Shown in pieces: positions 11,320-22,717 of a DNA stretch of 64,000 bases. Below the pieces are notes generated by a model. It was not told where the DNA came from, did not search any database, and was given only the letters and a program-made list of their open reading frames with translations. The translations under genes were made by a program, and so were the position numbers. How positions within the stretch are numbered: the stretch's first letter is position 1; every line of letters starts with the position of its first letter. The stretch is from Phragmites australis. Taxonomy: Eukaryota > Streptophyta > Magnoliopsida > Poales > Poaceae. The DNA lies in the NCBI RefSeq assembly GCF_958298935.1, contig NC_084939.1, forward strand, positions 25,984,001 to 26,048,000. The letters are read 5' to 3'.

Positions 11320-14300
11320 ATGCAGACGCGGATGCAAACCCAAACAACGCAACAGCCTCCTTCACCGTTAGCCATGTCCGCGCCGAGGAAGACCACGAGG
11401 CGCCCAGATCAAGAAACGGCGGCCAAGGCCACGGAGGACAGCCGCCAGTTCTTCGACGCCGGGAAGCCGCCGCCTTTCCGCATCGGCGACGTTCGCGCCG
11501 CGGTGCCGGCGCACTGCTGGCGCAAGAGCCCCTGGCGGTCGCTGTCGTACGTGGCGCGCGACGTGGCCGCCGTGGCCGGGCTGGCCCTCGCGGCGTCGGC
11601 GCTGGACAGCTGGGCGGCGTGGCCGCTCTACTGGGCGGCGCAGGGCACCATGTTCTGGGCGCTCTTCGTCCTCGGCCACGACTGGTACGATCGTCCGTCC
11701 TCGTCTCATCTCTCTGTAGTTGAATTGTGTTGTTAAGTTTGGGCGGTTGCAGTGGTCACGGGAGCTTCTCCGACAACGGGATGCTCAACAGCGTGGTGGG
11801 GCATCTCCTCCACTCCTTCATCCTCGTCCCCTACAATGGATGGTACTTACTTCTACATCTCATCTCCATGCATGATGCATATGCATATCGATCTTTGACC
11901 TTTTTTGTTATAAAATAATGCATCCTTAGTATGCATGTTGTTTTACCTCACCTCGCACTCTCGTCGGTTCGTTGTGATAGATATTTTGGTTTGGTTTAGC
12001 ATAAAAAAAGATACATGGGAGCACTACATTGGGATATGCAAGCATCACCACATGCACAGATTCTATATTCAAATTACCTCAGTGCAGCCGGCTGATATTG
12101 AACGTAACACAAATCAACGCATGACTGAATCAAGCTTTGATGAGTTGCTTATGCATGCATAACGAAGTTTTCAATTGCAATATATCTCCTTCTGATTCAT
12201 CGATGTTTTAACCAATCGATGTGATTGACTGATGGCCATATATGCATGCAGGAGGATCAGCCACAGAACGCACCATCAGAATCATGGCCACATCGAGAGG
12301 GATGAATCATGGCACCCGGTTAGTATAAAATTCAACACATCTGACACTATAGTTAAGTTATTCTTTCCGAATCTCGCACAATTCAGATTCAGATGTTAGT
12401 TCGGTCCGGTCTGAGCAAAACACCTTAATTACTTACGACATCTATCCATCAAAATACTAGTAAAAAAAACTTTACCGACCGTCCTTGTGTCTGTCTGCCC
12501 AAGTGTCGATTGAATAAGCAGGAGATTTCAATCTGCATGCAGGAACAAATATCATGCTGCTTAACAAACATAGATCGATGTGGTCCGTCCAGTGAATAAT
12601 AATAATTAAGAGTACCACCAGCAGCTAGCAGCTGGTAGATCTGCAGATATATATATGTCACTCACGTGAGTTGATGCTAAAGCAGTAATCTGCAGGGACG
12701 GATCTTTGAGATGCGCATCGGATGTCTTGTGTTTGGATCTAAGATAGCATTTTATAACTCAAACCCTCTAGCTTTGATTAGCTTCATGTCATTTAGCCTG
12801 TGACCACACAACAGCCTTGTTTGCCCCTTCAGAACTAAATTAAAGCACCGGCAGCCAGCATCTGCGTGCGCACTGTTTGATGCCAGTAAATAAAAAAAAG
12901 ATGGATTTAATTCACCCAGCAGATCTCAAGTGTCGACTAGGGCTGAAATCGCTCTAAAATTCTGACGAATATATACCTTCCTTTAATCCTTTGAGCTGTG
13001 CCTGTGAAAGCGCTGGCTCTTAAAATTGTAGATGCTTGGATTGGGTCTTGTCACAAGCATTTGAAAGCATCTATGCCATTACTGTTTGAGAGACGTTCTC
13101 GCTTTTGTTGCAAACAGTATCATGCAGGGTTTAATCTGCTAACTTTTAGCTAACCGATGTTGTTGATGCTTGTGCAAATATGTGTGGAGCAGATCACGGA
13201 GAAGGTGTACCGGGAGCTGGAGCCACGCACCAAGAAGCTACGCTTCACACCCCCATTCCCATTGCTTGCTTTCCCTCTCTACCTCGTATGTAACTGTAAA
13301 CCTCACTATCTGAATTACTCTTGACGCAATGTTGAGTCCACAACTGAATTTGGAGTAGTGAATAGATTGATGATGCTAGCTAGCTGTTGCAATGGTGGTT
13401 GCAGTGGTACAGAACCCCCGGCAAGAACGGCTCGCACTTTCTCCCGAGCAGCGATCTGTTCAGCCCCAAGGAGAGGAGCGACGTGATGGTGTCAACCACC
13501 TGCTGGTGCATCATGCTCGCCTCGCTCATCGCCATGGCGTGCGTGTTCGGCCCGGTTCAGGTGGTCAAGATGTACGGCATCCCATACCTGGTAAGCAATC
13601 ACTAATTTGCATCGCTTGCTTGTAAGCAACGGTACTAGTACTAATAAGGCAACTAACTGAAACTGTAGCAAGAGATGTGATTAAGTTTGCAACTGCATGC
13701 ACGCATGCAGGTGTTTGTGATGTGGCTGGACTTGGTGACCTACCTTCACCACCATGGTCACCATGACCTTCCTTGGTACCGCGGCGAGGTACTATTACTT
13801 ACTTACCTTCCTTCCTTCTTGGGACTTGGGACACCATCCATCTTAGGAAGGAAGGAAGGAAGGAAGGTGTCACTGTTGTTGGTTCATGAATCATGTAGCT
13901 CATAAGGAGGTATGCTTTGCCATGCTGAGTGCAGGAATGGAGCTACCTGCGTGGGGGCCTGACGACCGTGGACAGGGACTACGGATGGATCAACAACATC
14001 CACCATGACATTGGCACCCACGTCATCCACCACCTCTTCCCACAGATTCCTCACTACCACCTCGTCGAAGCCGTAAGTTTTTTCATCTGCCACTCTGCTC
14101 TGAATACTTACTGAATTCCGTACTCTGCTCACTGCTACAGAGTGCCGAAACAACTACTTTAACTTACTACTTACCATCTTTCTTCTTCTCTGAAATGAAA
14201 TGAAAAAAAAAACAGACCAAGGCAGCGAGACCAGTGCTGGGCAGATATTACCGGGAGCCGGAGAAGTCAGGGCCGCTGCCACTTCACCTCTTTGGCGTTC

Positions 14301-14419
14301 TCCTCAGGAGCCTCAGAGTGGATCACTTTGTCAGCGACCACGGAGACGTCGTCTACTACCAGACTGACCACACCTTGAACGGTGGTAATGACTGGGCCGA
14401 AAACGATAAGCTCAAGTGA
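11320..14419 (+). CDS. FAD3: Microsomal omega-3 fatty acid desaturase (FAD3 type), 8 exons
   Basis: Converts linoleate to alpha-linolenate on phospholipids in the ER membrane. Exons: 11320-11684, 11753-11842, 12252-12318, 13193-13285, 13405-13590, 13711-13788, 13935-14072, 14216-14419. All junctions are GT-AG and the sum is 1221 bp, giving 406 aa. The three histidine boxes of membrane desaturases are intact: HDCGH (120-124, its Cys codon split by intron 1), HRTHH (156-160) and HVIHH (322-326). The 8-exon layout and WYRG...[18 protein letters not shown] region match plant omega-3 desaturases. The N-terminus is short, with no obvious plastid transit peptide, so the ER form (FAD3) is preferred over FAD7/8. 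The last residues are NDKLK, which lack a clean dilysine retrieval pair. The start is the first ATG after the TATA box; another in-frame ATG follows four codons later. Intron 6 has a GGAA microsatellite near 13849-13867. Confidence 0.93.
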
Positions 14420-15367
14420 TGCACAAGGTGAACTAGTAATATATTTCAAGTAACCAGCAGTCACAGAAAAAACGAATGCCTGATTGATAGCATATATAGC
14501 CTGCTGAAAATAAAATAAACGGCAAGGGTATATTGGTGCAGCTCTGCGACCACAGAGGATGCATTATATTGGTTCGTAGATTTGGGTGGTCAGATTCAGA
14601 TCATCGGAGTAGCTATCATTACACAATTGTGATTTGTAATAGCTTGATACCTGTTGTTTTAGCTATGGAGTTGGTGAGGTGTGCAAGTTGAAATGTGAAA
14701 TGAAACTGTGCATTTTGGCAGGGCACATACAGCCAGTGAAATTTGTACACACCGATTACTATTTCCAACTTAACAGACTGTCTACAGAGCAGGCTAGCTA
14801 GTTATTCCGGCATCACAAACGATCGAGTATTAGAGAAACATGCATGCATGTCAGCATGCGTGCACAAATAGATCAGCTATATATTCATTGCATTGCAGGC
14901 TGCAGGGCTGTCCCTTATTCATCTGTTGCTGCTGCATGCTGGCAATCCTGCATCTTGATGGTGCTGTTGCCGAGGGAGAGGGACTCCACCTGCGCCCTGC
15001 CACAGGGCGCCCTTGGTCCATGCGTGCATGACCACAAATAGTTGTTGAACCCTTAAAATAGTGCCCTGCCAGCATCCTTTTTTTGTAATAGACCAATTCT
15101 AAATTCAAGTTAAATATGAGATAAACAACCAATTCTAAATTCAAGCACTTCCTGTTTTTTCGGGAGTTGAAATACCGCATTCCATGATTTCATACATCTC
15201 CTATTAACTTCTGGGAACACACCATCGATGATACAATCGCAAAAGTCTTACTTTCCTGAAATTACCTAGTACTATTTCAATAAAAAAATTGTCACAAGAA
15301 TTGAACCAGTGGAAAAATCCAAGAAGAAACTAGCCAATCACAAAAGTCTCTCTATGTGTGTTAGACC
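14420..15367 (+). other. FAD3-type 3' UTR and downstream intergenic DNA
   Basis: AATAAA at 14509-14514, within AAATAAAATAAA, is a likely polyadenylation signal about 90 bp after the stop. A duplicated 18-bp AT-rich segment lies near 15092-15145. No gene is supported. Confidence 0.55.
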
Positions 15368-15475
15368 CAGGGGCGGAGCTAGTCATCATCCAAGACATGG
15401 GAGCTATAGGAGAATTAAGGGTAGAACATGAGCGTGACTATGACCATAGTTGCCCTAGTGGGAGCTCCACCTCTG
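15368..15475. mobile_element. 108-bp hAT-type MITE
   Basis: The left end CAGGGGCGGAGCTAG and the right end, read in reverse, CAGAGGTGGAGCT form imperfect terminal inverted repeats of hAT type. The 8-bp flanks are GTTAGACC and GTTAGGTT, sharing GTTAG, consistent with a decayed 8-bp target duplication. Confidence 0.65.
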
Positions 15476-15928
15476 GTTAGGTTTGGCAATAGCGCGGGTC
15501 AGAGCCAGGTGCAGTAAGAACGTATTCGACCCGAAACTCTAATCGAAAAACCTAATTCAGACCCGATTCGTCTAACTGGTAGAAATATGCCCTGGCCCTG
15601 AACCCAGTGTGGACCTAAAACCCGCGCAAGGACCTGCGGGCACAGTGCGGCGGTGGCTAGGAGCCGAGTCGGGCGTGCGGGCGGCGACAGCCGGCGGCAG
15701 GCGAGTGGCGACAGGAGACGAACACAGACAGGAGGCGGCGGACGTGCGATGACTGGGAGGCAGTTGGCATGGGCTTTCCGGGAGCCCACCAGGGGCTGTG
15801 GGCAAAAATCTACCTCCGCCCTCAACCCGACCCGTAACCCCTACAGGCAAAAATCTAGCCTAGGCCTCACCCCCACTGGGTGTAAAAACCGCAAGGACCC
15901 GACCCAACCTGCCCTATTGCCAGCCCTA
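15476..15928. mobile_element. Larger hAT-type non-autonomous element interrupted near its left end
   Basis: The left end TAGGTTTGGCAATAGCGCGG (from about 15478) and the right end, read in reverse, TAGGGCTGGCAATAGGGC (ending 15928) are inverted repeats. GTGTGT follows the right end. The same GTGTGT occurs before the 108-bp MITE rather than directly before this left end, so the MITE seems to have inserted in its left terminus. Coding capacity is not recognisable. Confidence 0.5.
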
Positions 15929-16223
15929 GTGTGTGTCTGCAGGCACAGTCCACTTCTGCACAACCTGCCCTGAGCCCGCTCTCTGCCAGCCAGGCTAGAG
16001 AGCTTGTATGTCTTTTTTCTTTCGTTCCTGCGCAGCAACTCGTCACGTTTTTGTGCTCTTAACCAATTCATCAAACTTTAATTTGCCTATTTTAAGAGTA
16101 TCAAACTATTTAGATTTGACATTCAAACAGAGGCAGATCGAATTCAAATGGATCCTTCACTTGAGTTTGCAAGGAACATCATTGATCGGAGATGTATTGC
16201 CATCTGTGTTACAGAGGAACTTG
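15929..16223. other. Intergenic, nothing recognised
   Basis: AT-rich intergenic sequence between two small elements. No ORF or repeat that I can support. Confidence 0.4.
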
Positions 16224-17062
16224 GGCGGTGTTTGGTTCAAGATCTGCAAAAGTAAACGCAAATGGAATCAAATTACACTGGGAACATAAAAGGGAATGGG
16301 TGAAAACAAGATTTGTTTGGTTCAACCATTGTATCTAACTTGAAGAAGAGTTCCGTCACTCCTCATAAGCCGACGTCGTTGACATCTCCTCCGACCACTC
16401 CTGTGTGCCCCTCGCCGCTGGTACCTGCCGCTGGCGCGTTGTGTCTTGGAATCCTTGCCTGTTTCGCTGCAGTTGATACTAAGCTTGGAGCACGGCGGGA
16501 ATCGGGAGGAGGGAGACAACGCCGTTCGTTTCTTCCCTCACCGTCATCCCTTGCTCAGCTCGGCACCACGCATGCATGAACGATGCGCGTGGCGAGGCTA
16601 GTTAGGCGGCGTGGTGGACTAGTGGTGCATTGGATCTGGTGGAGAGGTGAGCACATGCGGCAACACCGCGGTAAGGCGAAAGGGGTTGGTTGAAACGGTG
16701 AGCGAGGGAGCAATGTTGACCGCGGAAGCGGCATGGATGAGTGGACGGCGTGCGACAAGATTGGTGACGCCGAGGTTGTGTCTAGTGCGGGCTCGACGAA
16801 CTCAACCGAGTGGATTGGTGTTCGCTCACCGGAGACGATGAACTCGATAGGGTGGCTTGGTGCTCATTCCCTGGAGACGACAAACTCAACGGGACGAAGC
16901 AGTATCACATTACGCTGAGGTGGAAGGGGTATCGGGCTTCCAAAGGCCAGGTATCCGATTACAGGGTAACGAATTGCGGTCCAATTGAACCAAACAAAAT
17001 CTAACGAAATCAATTAACTCTTCAATCAGATTGCTTTACAAAAGTTCGAACCAAACACCACC
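16224..17062. mobile_element. 839-bp PIF/Harbinger-like non-autonomous element
   Basis: Terminal inverted repeats GGCGGTGTTTGGTTC and GGTGGTGTTTGGTTC (the right end read in reverse) match at 14 of 15 positions. A second inner match, GATTTGTTTGGTTCAA against GATTTTGTTTGGTTCAA, lies about 85 bp inside each end. Flanking trinucleotides are TTG (left) and TTA (right), close to the TTA/TAA target of this superfamily. The interior holds a 42-bp imperfect direct repeat (about 16799-16890). No transposase was found. Confidence 0.65.
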
Positions 17063-17337
17063 TTAGATTATATACCTTATGCGCTATACATATATAGCAC
17101 AACTGCATTATGCTCGTACTGTAACTTCACGTTGTCTGATAGCAACCCGAGTTGATGCGTAACCAACCCCGCGCACGTATCATATGCCTATCTATATATA
17201 ATACATACATGCAAATTAAAATAGCAAAGCAAAGCTGAAGAATACCAGGCCGGATAGATAGGTATTGTATTTGATTATGGAGATGTTGTGGCTGACTAAT
17301 TGATTGATAGATAGGTAGTCGCTGGCGTCCGAGAATA
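17063..17337. other. Intergenic, nothing recognised
   Basis: AT-rich sequence between two transposable elements with no supported feature. Confidence 0.4.
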
Positions 17338-18007
17338 AGGTCATCTCTCAGTAGCTATCTTAAATTTTTATTCTAAAAACACTATTACAACATCCCCTAT
17401 TATTATTACAGCATCTCTTATTTTTTTCATCTCCAGCAGGTACTCAAATTTTTATTTTCAAATATACTATTACAGCATCCCTTATTTTTTCATCTCCAGC
17501 AGCTATCTTATTTTCTACTTTCTACTCATCTTTTTCTCTCTCCGGGCCGCTGTCAGCCTCTATAAACAGTACTGCTACAGTAACAGACATTGTTTTCTGC
17601 GGCCGGGCCCACTGCCAGTCTCTGTGAGCAGTGTTGCTACAGTCCCCCCCCCCAAAGTTGATGGTTCGTTTTCTCTCCGCAGTACTGTAGCGACAATGTA
17701 GCGCACTGTAGCATCGGGTACCGACTCTACTCGATCTGGTACAGTACCCCCCGCAAATCACTGTAGCAGCCGGATATGCAGAAATGCCTTCTCTGCTGGA
17801 GATGACCTTACCTATTTTGTACATTCTACTCCTTTTTTTTCTCTTTTCGGACCGCTGTCAGCCTCTTTAAACAGTACAGCTATAGTGTTGCTACAGTACT
17901 GGTACAGTACAGACGGTGGTTTCTTCCTCCGAGTCCACTGTCAGTCTCTGTAAACAATACTGTAACCGTCGAATCTGCAAAATTGCTTCCTCTGCTGGAG
18001 ATGACCT
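17338..18007. mobile_element. MITE with repeated termini (AGGTCATCTC family)
   Basis: The left end AGGTCATCTC(TC)AG and the right end CTGCTGGAGATGACCT form an inverted pair from 17338 to 17808, each flanked by TA. CATCTCCAGCAG recurs inside the left half near 17428 and 17490. A second right-hand half, with the same CTGTCAGCCTCT...AACAGTAC block, extends the element to a second CTGCTGGAGATGACCT at about 17992-18007. Many TGCTACAGTA words fill the interior. No ORF. Confidence 0.6.
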
Positions 18008-18077
18008 AAGTTTCGTCCAAAAACTTTAGACCTGTTTGGATCATCTAATTTGTTTCTATTCGTGCCTGTTACTAATA

Positions 18078-18177
18078 AGTACATTTGACTAGGACAGGCG
18101 CTTGAAACATTCAAGTGATCAGACAATAGTACATTTGACTAGGACAGGCGCCTGAAACATTCAAGTGATCAGACAAC
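18078..18177. repeat. 50-bp direct duplication
   Basis: Two adjacent 50-bp units starting AGTACATTTGACTAGGACAG differ at only one or two bases (CGCTTG against CGCCTG). This is a recent local tandem duplication. Confidence 0.9.
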
Positions 18178-19683
18178 TCCCCCGTATATATGGAAAAAAA
18201 AAAGCTTCCTCACACACAAGGACAGAAGTTTATTTTCACCTGACTTCTAATTTGGTGTGAAATCTAGGTCCTCCATCCATATGCAAATAAATCGTGACCT
18301 GATCACCTCAATGCATGGCCCGTGATGGTGTCACTGCATGCTGCAAAGGCAGTGCAGCATCACAACAAGTTAATTTGCTGCTGCACCGACAAGATCACAT
18401 CCCATCAACTATATATCCTCATCAGATTTTAATTTGCCTCATAACTAAGGCTACCCAACGGTTGGATTTTACATTACAAGAGAGACAGACAGAGAGACTC
18501 ACTCGTGCATAGTATACACGTGACTGCGGCCTCCAGCTCCAGTACATGCATGCATGCCTAGATGTGGGGGCCGGGCATATAAGATCCATGCATTGGATTG
18601 CCTCATCAGATTCAAATCATTGATTGCAGTTGTGGTTTGTACACCTAATCTACTGGCTGTGATATCTTCATATATATGCGGGGTTGTGTATCCATATGTT
18701 AGCCAGGTAATAATCAATCTGAAAATCTGTATTTCCAGGCCCAGCTGAAAGGGCATTAATCAATATCTATTGCCTGTAATTTGCGATGCGCTGAGTTTCA
18801 ATTAATCGAGTTACACTTATTACTGATTCATCTTCGTGTGCCCCGGTACTGAACACACACATATACATTCCCCGGAGTACTGAAAACTAGTTTATACTCT
18901 CGGAAATATATACTCTATATATTTTCTAATATGTAAATACTTCTTTATAAATGAAATATTTTTTATAAGATGTATATATTTTTAAGATATGGATACTCCT
19001 TTGTAAACATCTATTAGAGGAGGAGTATGTACACCAAAAATACAAGAAACCAATTGAAGCTAAATGGATTTGATTTTTGCCGGCTGAAGCTATGAACAGT
19101 TCTTCCGTTTGCATATGCATGTTGTGGTTAGCACTTAACATCTAGCATGCTTCTTGTTGTCATTACAAGAATTACAAAAAGAAAAGGAATGGTCATTTAT
19201 ACTATATATCTACGAATTCTTTGACTTTTTTGATTGAGTAGTATTAGTACTACTACTAGGGGATCGGATCATCCATTTCTGCTGTTTTAGTAGCTCAAAT
19301 ATAATTTGCACTAGGATCCCTGTAAGAACAACGATGAAAAAGAGAGAAACTAGTATCATCCCTTTGGTATTTGATTTACTCCTACACACACTGGTCCATC
19401 TTGAGGGTGGGGGTGGATTGGTGATCATCATTTATAGTTTCTTCTGAATTTACTACAATCCTGTTCATGACGTCCAACAGGCAACAGTGGTTGATCTGTT
19501 GCTGTAAAGCTAGCTAGTGTGTTGTGAGGTCACAGATTGACACTGCAGCTTGCTTGCAGCATGGCTAGTGCGTAGTAATATGTGGTCGGCCTCCTCGGCC
19601 CTCTCAGCGTAAGGAGCACGCCGAGTGGGGCCACGGTGAGGCTGGAGCTGAAGCCAAAGTGGCGGGAGAGCTCGCATGCCGTG
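18178..19683. other. Intergenic, nothing recognised
   Basis: AT-rich sequence with short ORFs only. A GC-richer stretch begins near 19570. Its minus-strand reading has a protein-like look but no domain I can name. Confidence 0.4.
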
Positions 19684-22517
19684 TGTGACGCCTGTTTCGC
19701 CGGCCCAGTCTGTTTCTCTCTGAGTGTGCAGCCCAACCCAACTGCTCCCCCTCTCTCTGACAGCTCAGCTCCACTTGTCAGATCATTCCTCTCCATCTGC
19801 GTCGCGCTCGCTCCCGCGTTCGGCGCAGCGCCGCAATGGCAGCCCGAGATCGCCGGTGCCCTCAACCACATCCGCGAATCCCGCAGCCGCCGCACGCGCG
19901 CGTATATATGCCGCCCAACCCGCCGCTCTCCCGTTCGCCCACAATTCCGCCCGCTCCACACCCTCGCAGAGCCGCCATTGCCGACACTGAGCTCCGTCGA
20001 ACGCCGTCCGCCGCGACTGAGCTTCCCCCGATGCATCTGAGGCTATCTTCAGCTTCGCTAGAGCACGAGGAGTCCCTTCCGCCACTCCTTGATGTCGTTC
20101 CACCACCGCACGGTCCATCTCGTCGAACTCCGGTGAGTCTCGCCGCACCTCTCCGTCATCCGTCTTCTCCGTTGCATCCCGAGGTTGGCTAACCAGTTCT
20201 TCGGTGCCGCAGGACTCCGAGGAGGCTTCCCCGACCCCTAATTTCGCGCATTCGTCGATGTAGCCAAGCCTCCATCGAGCTCTGACCCCCCCGTCGCCAC
20301 TTCCCTTTGCCACCGACCACCGCAGAGACCCCGCTGGCCGCCGTAAAGCCCTCGGTGAGACTCCCCGTCACCATCTCGTCCTATTGCACCATTTATCGTC
20401 GAGTTTGGTATCCTGTAGCCCTGTTTGCGCGTTGCCGATGACGTTCCAGCCATGCCTGCGGTGGCAACACCGTTTTCTGTCGCCGCCGGCCACTCGTTTC
20501 CCCCTAACCACCCTCAGCCGTCCGATCTTGCGTAGGTGATCCAGATTAGGTCGGGCGAAAACCATACACCTTCGGTCCACCATGGACCGGTGGACCATGC
20601 CACCTCAGCTGGTCCACGGGACCATAGACCCAGTCAGCACCCACGTAGCTGCAACGTCATCATTTTGTTTGACGTGGCAGTCCCAGTCAGCCACGTCAGC
20701 GTGCTGAGGTCATGATTAGGTTTTCTAAATAAAAATTAATCTGTTAATTCTTTTAAATAGGTAATTTTACATATAGACCCCCAAATTTTTCTATTTTCAC
20801 AAAAAGACCCTTTCAGCCTTGTAATTTTACTTTTTGCCACCTGTAGTTTATTTATTTGCACATAGGCCCCTAAAATTTTACAAATAAGTCCATAAAACTT
20901 TATATTTTTACAATTTCACCCTTGTACTTTTCAGAAAAGCCCCCGTAGCTTAAATCCCTCATAACTTTTTCATACGAGCTCCGATTTAGACGATTCTTGC
21001 ACTCCCGCGATCGTAGCAGCGAGTACTATCCGTTAGTAATCTTTTTATAGTGTCTTGCTACTGTTTGGTGTACTATTCTTAGATGTTTGTGTTTGTTTGT
21101 TTTTGGTGTGCGCGATTGCATTAGGACACGAGCAATTTGTGAACCTGCAGGACCAGACTTTCAAGGATTTTGAACAACCCGTGGTTGAAGGTAAGTGTCC
21201 TTGATCACATTGATCCTATTGTAGGAAAGTGTATCTTTAATTTTTCTAGATGCATGCCTATCAATATGAATCCCATGTTTAGGGTTTACTAGTATCTTTC
21301 CGTGATTATCCTTGTTGCTTGTGTTGTAGTCTAGGTGTCAAGAGTAGAAATGCTTAGTCATGCTATCAAGTTGGGTGGGTTAAATGTTAATCTGAATATT
21401 GTTCTATGCAACATGAACCGGTTTGAGTAATTTTTAGCAACTTTGATCATAGGGATCTAGGCAGGTTGGTTTGATTAGTATGGCTGCTGTGTGTGCATTG
21501 GGTGATGTGCAAGTACATGATGTAGATCTTAAGGGGCAGTTTATGAAGCCTGTAACCCGGCATAACAGCGCAACCATGAGGCTTATATGGGTATGACCTG
21601 ACCAATTAATTAGATGTCCTCCTTATTCTATACGCACCAGTGGACGGTTGAGTGGCACAAGAGGGGGCCTCTGCAGTGGATGGAATCCTTGTTAGCGGTG
21701 AAACCTTAGTGGGTGTATATGGATTTGGAAGCGCTTTGTAAAGGCCTTGTAGTGAGATCCCGGCTCTACACCTCGGGATTGTGAAGCAAAACAGGAATCA
21801 CGACTCGTGGGTAAAGTGTCCAAACTCTGTAGAGTATAAAAACTAATCGATCAGCCATGCTCATGGTCAAGAGCGGGCTTGAACTTCTTCATAATTAATA
21901 GGGATATTGGATGATTGGTTTTGGGTAGTCGAGTGGTGGAACTCTGATGAGTTGGTAGCTGGATATGAGATATCTGGTGAGTCTGGTAGTCGGATGGAAT
22001 CTGATGAGCTATCCCTTTAATGTTGGTGTCGTCACGCATAGTAAATAGGATTGCTATATCTTTCGAGTTCTAGATTAGATTGGCATAGTTGCAGTCAACC
22101 CGAGTCAAGTCTTCCTTGTCTTAACCCTTCATAGCATGTTTTTTCATACTTGCTGAGTACTCCATGTACTCACGCTTGCTTTCTCCCGACCTCTTGATGA
22201 TGCTCAGAAGGTGAGGATTTCGAGGACATACCGGTCGATGAAGCTGAGTTCTAGGCGAAAGAAGATGTTGACCTGAAGACCTTGTCATAGGCTGGCACTC
22301 CCCCGGTCAACGCCTGTTGTTGGATGGAAGACCCGCTATCACCGGAAGTTACCATAGTGTTTTCTTTAAGACCTACGGGTCCTTTTGTAATGAATCTTAT
22401 CGTTATGTAATGACACTGTTATGTTATCACTTATGAAGTCACCGCATGTATGAAAATTTGATCCTAGCATACATGTGGAATGCATCTGGTTTGTTCTCTT
22501 GAAAACCGGGTGTGACA
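19684..22517 (+). repeat. Long LTR (about 2.8 kb) of a gypsy-like element
   Basis: The right end is firm: CGGGTGTGACA closes at 22517 and a tRNA-Met primer site follows five bases later. The left end is a guess at TGTGACGCC (19684). The LTR has a CT- and GC-rich first third, an AT-rich middle, and long low-coding stretches with ACTCACGCTTGC and ACCTACGGGTCC words. Long LTRs with TGTGAC ends suggest a Tekay/Del-like chromovirus or a non-autonomous relative. No second LTR copy follows within the window, so the element is truncated. Confidence 0.6.
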
Positions 22518-22521
22518 GAGG

Positions 22522-22534
22522 TGGTATCAAAGCC
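22522..22534 (+). promoter_or_regulatory. Primer-binding site (tRNA-iMet type)
   Basis: TGGTATCAAAGCC lies five bases after the CA that ends the LTR. It differs by one base from the usual plant TGGTATCAGAGC-type site complementary to initiator Met tRNA. It fixes the LTR end and the element's orientation. Confidence 0.8.
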
Positions 22535-22717
22535 GTGTTGACCGTAGGACGCAAGCCTAGCTAGAAATGGTCGTTATTAAGGAGATATCTCTGTTAAAAA
22601 CTAGTTTATGAAATCTTTTACTCGACCAGTGTCGTTTCTCTTCCCCTTTCTATTGCTATTGTTTATAAAATCTTTTTAAAATGGTTACTGAGTCCTCCCT
22701 CTCTTTCAAAATGTTAG

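Noticed and set aside
19582..20313. GC-rich ORFs on both strands that look like a host exon
   Set aside because: No domain on either strand; the position at the start of a long LTR and the base composition explain the open frames.
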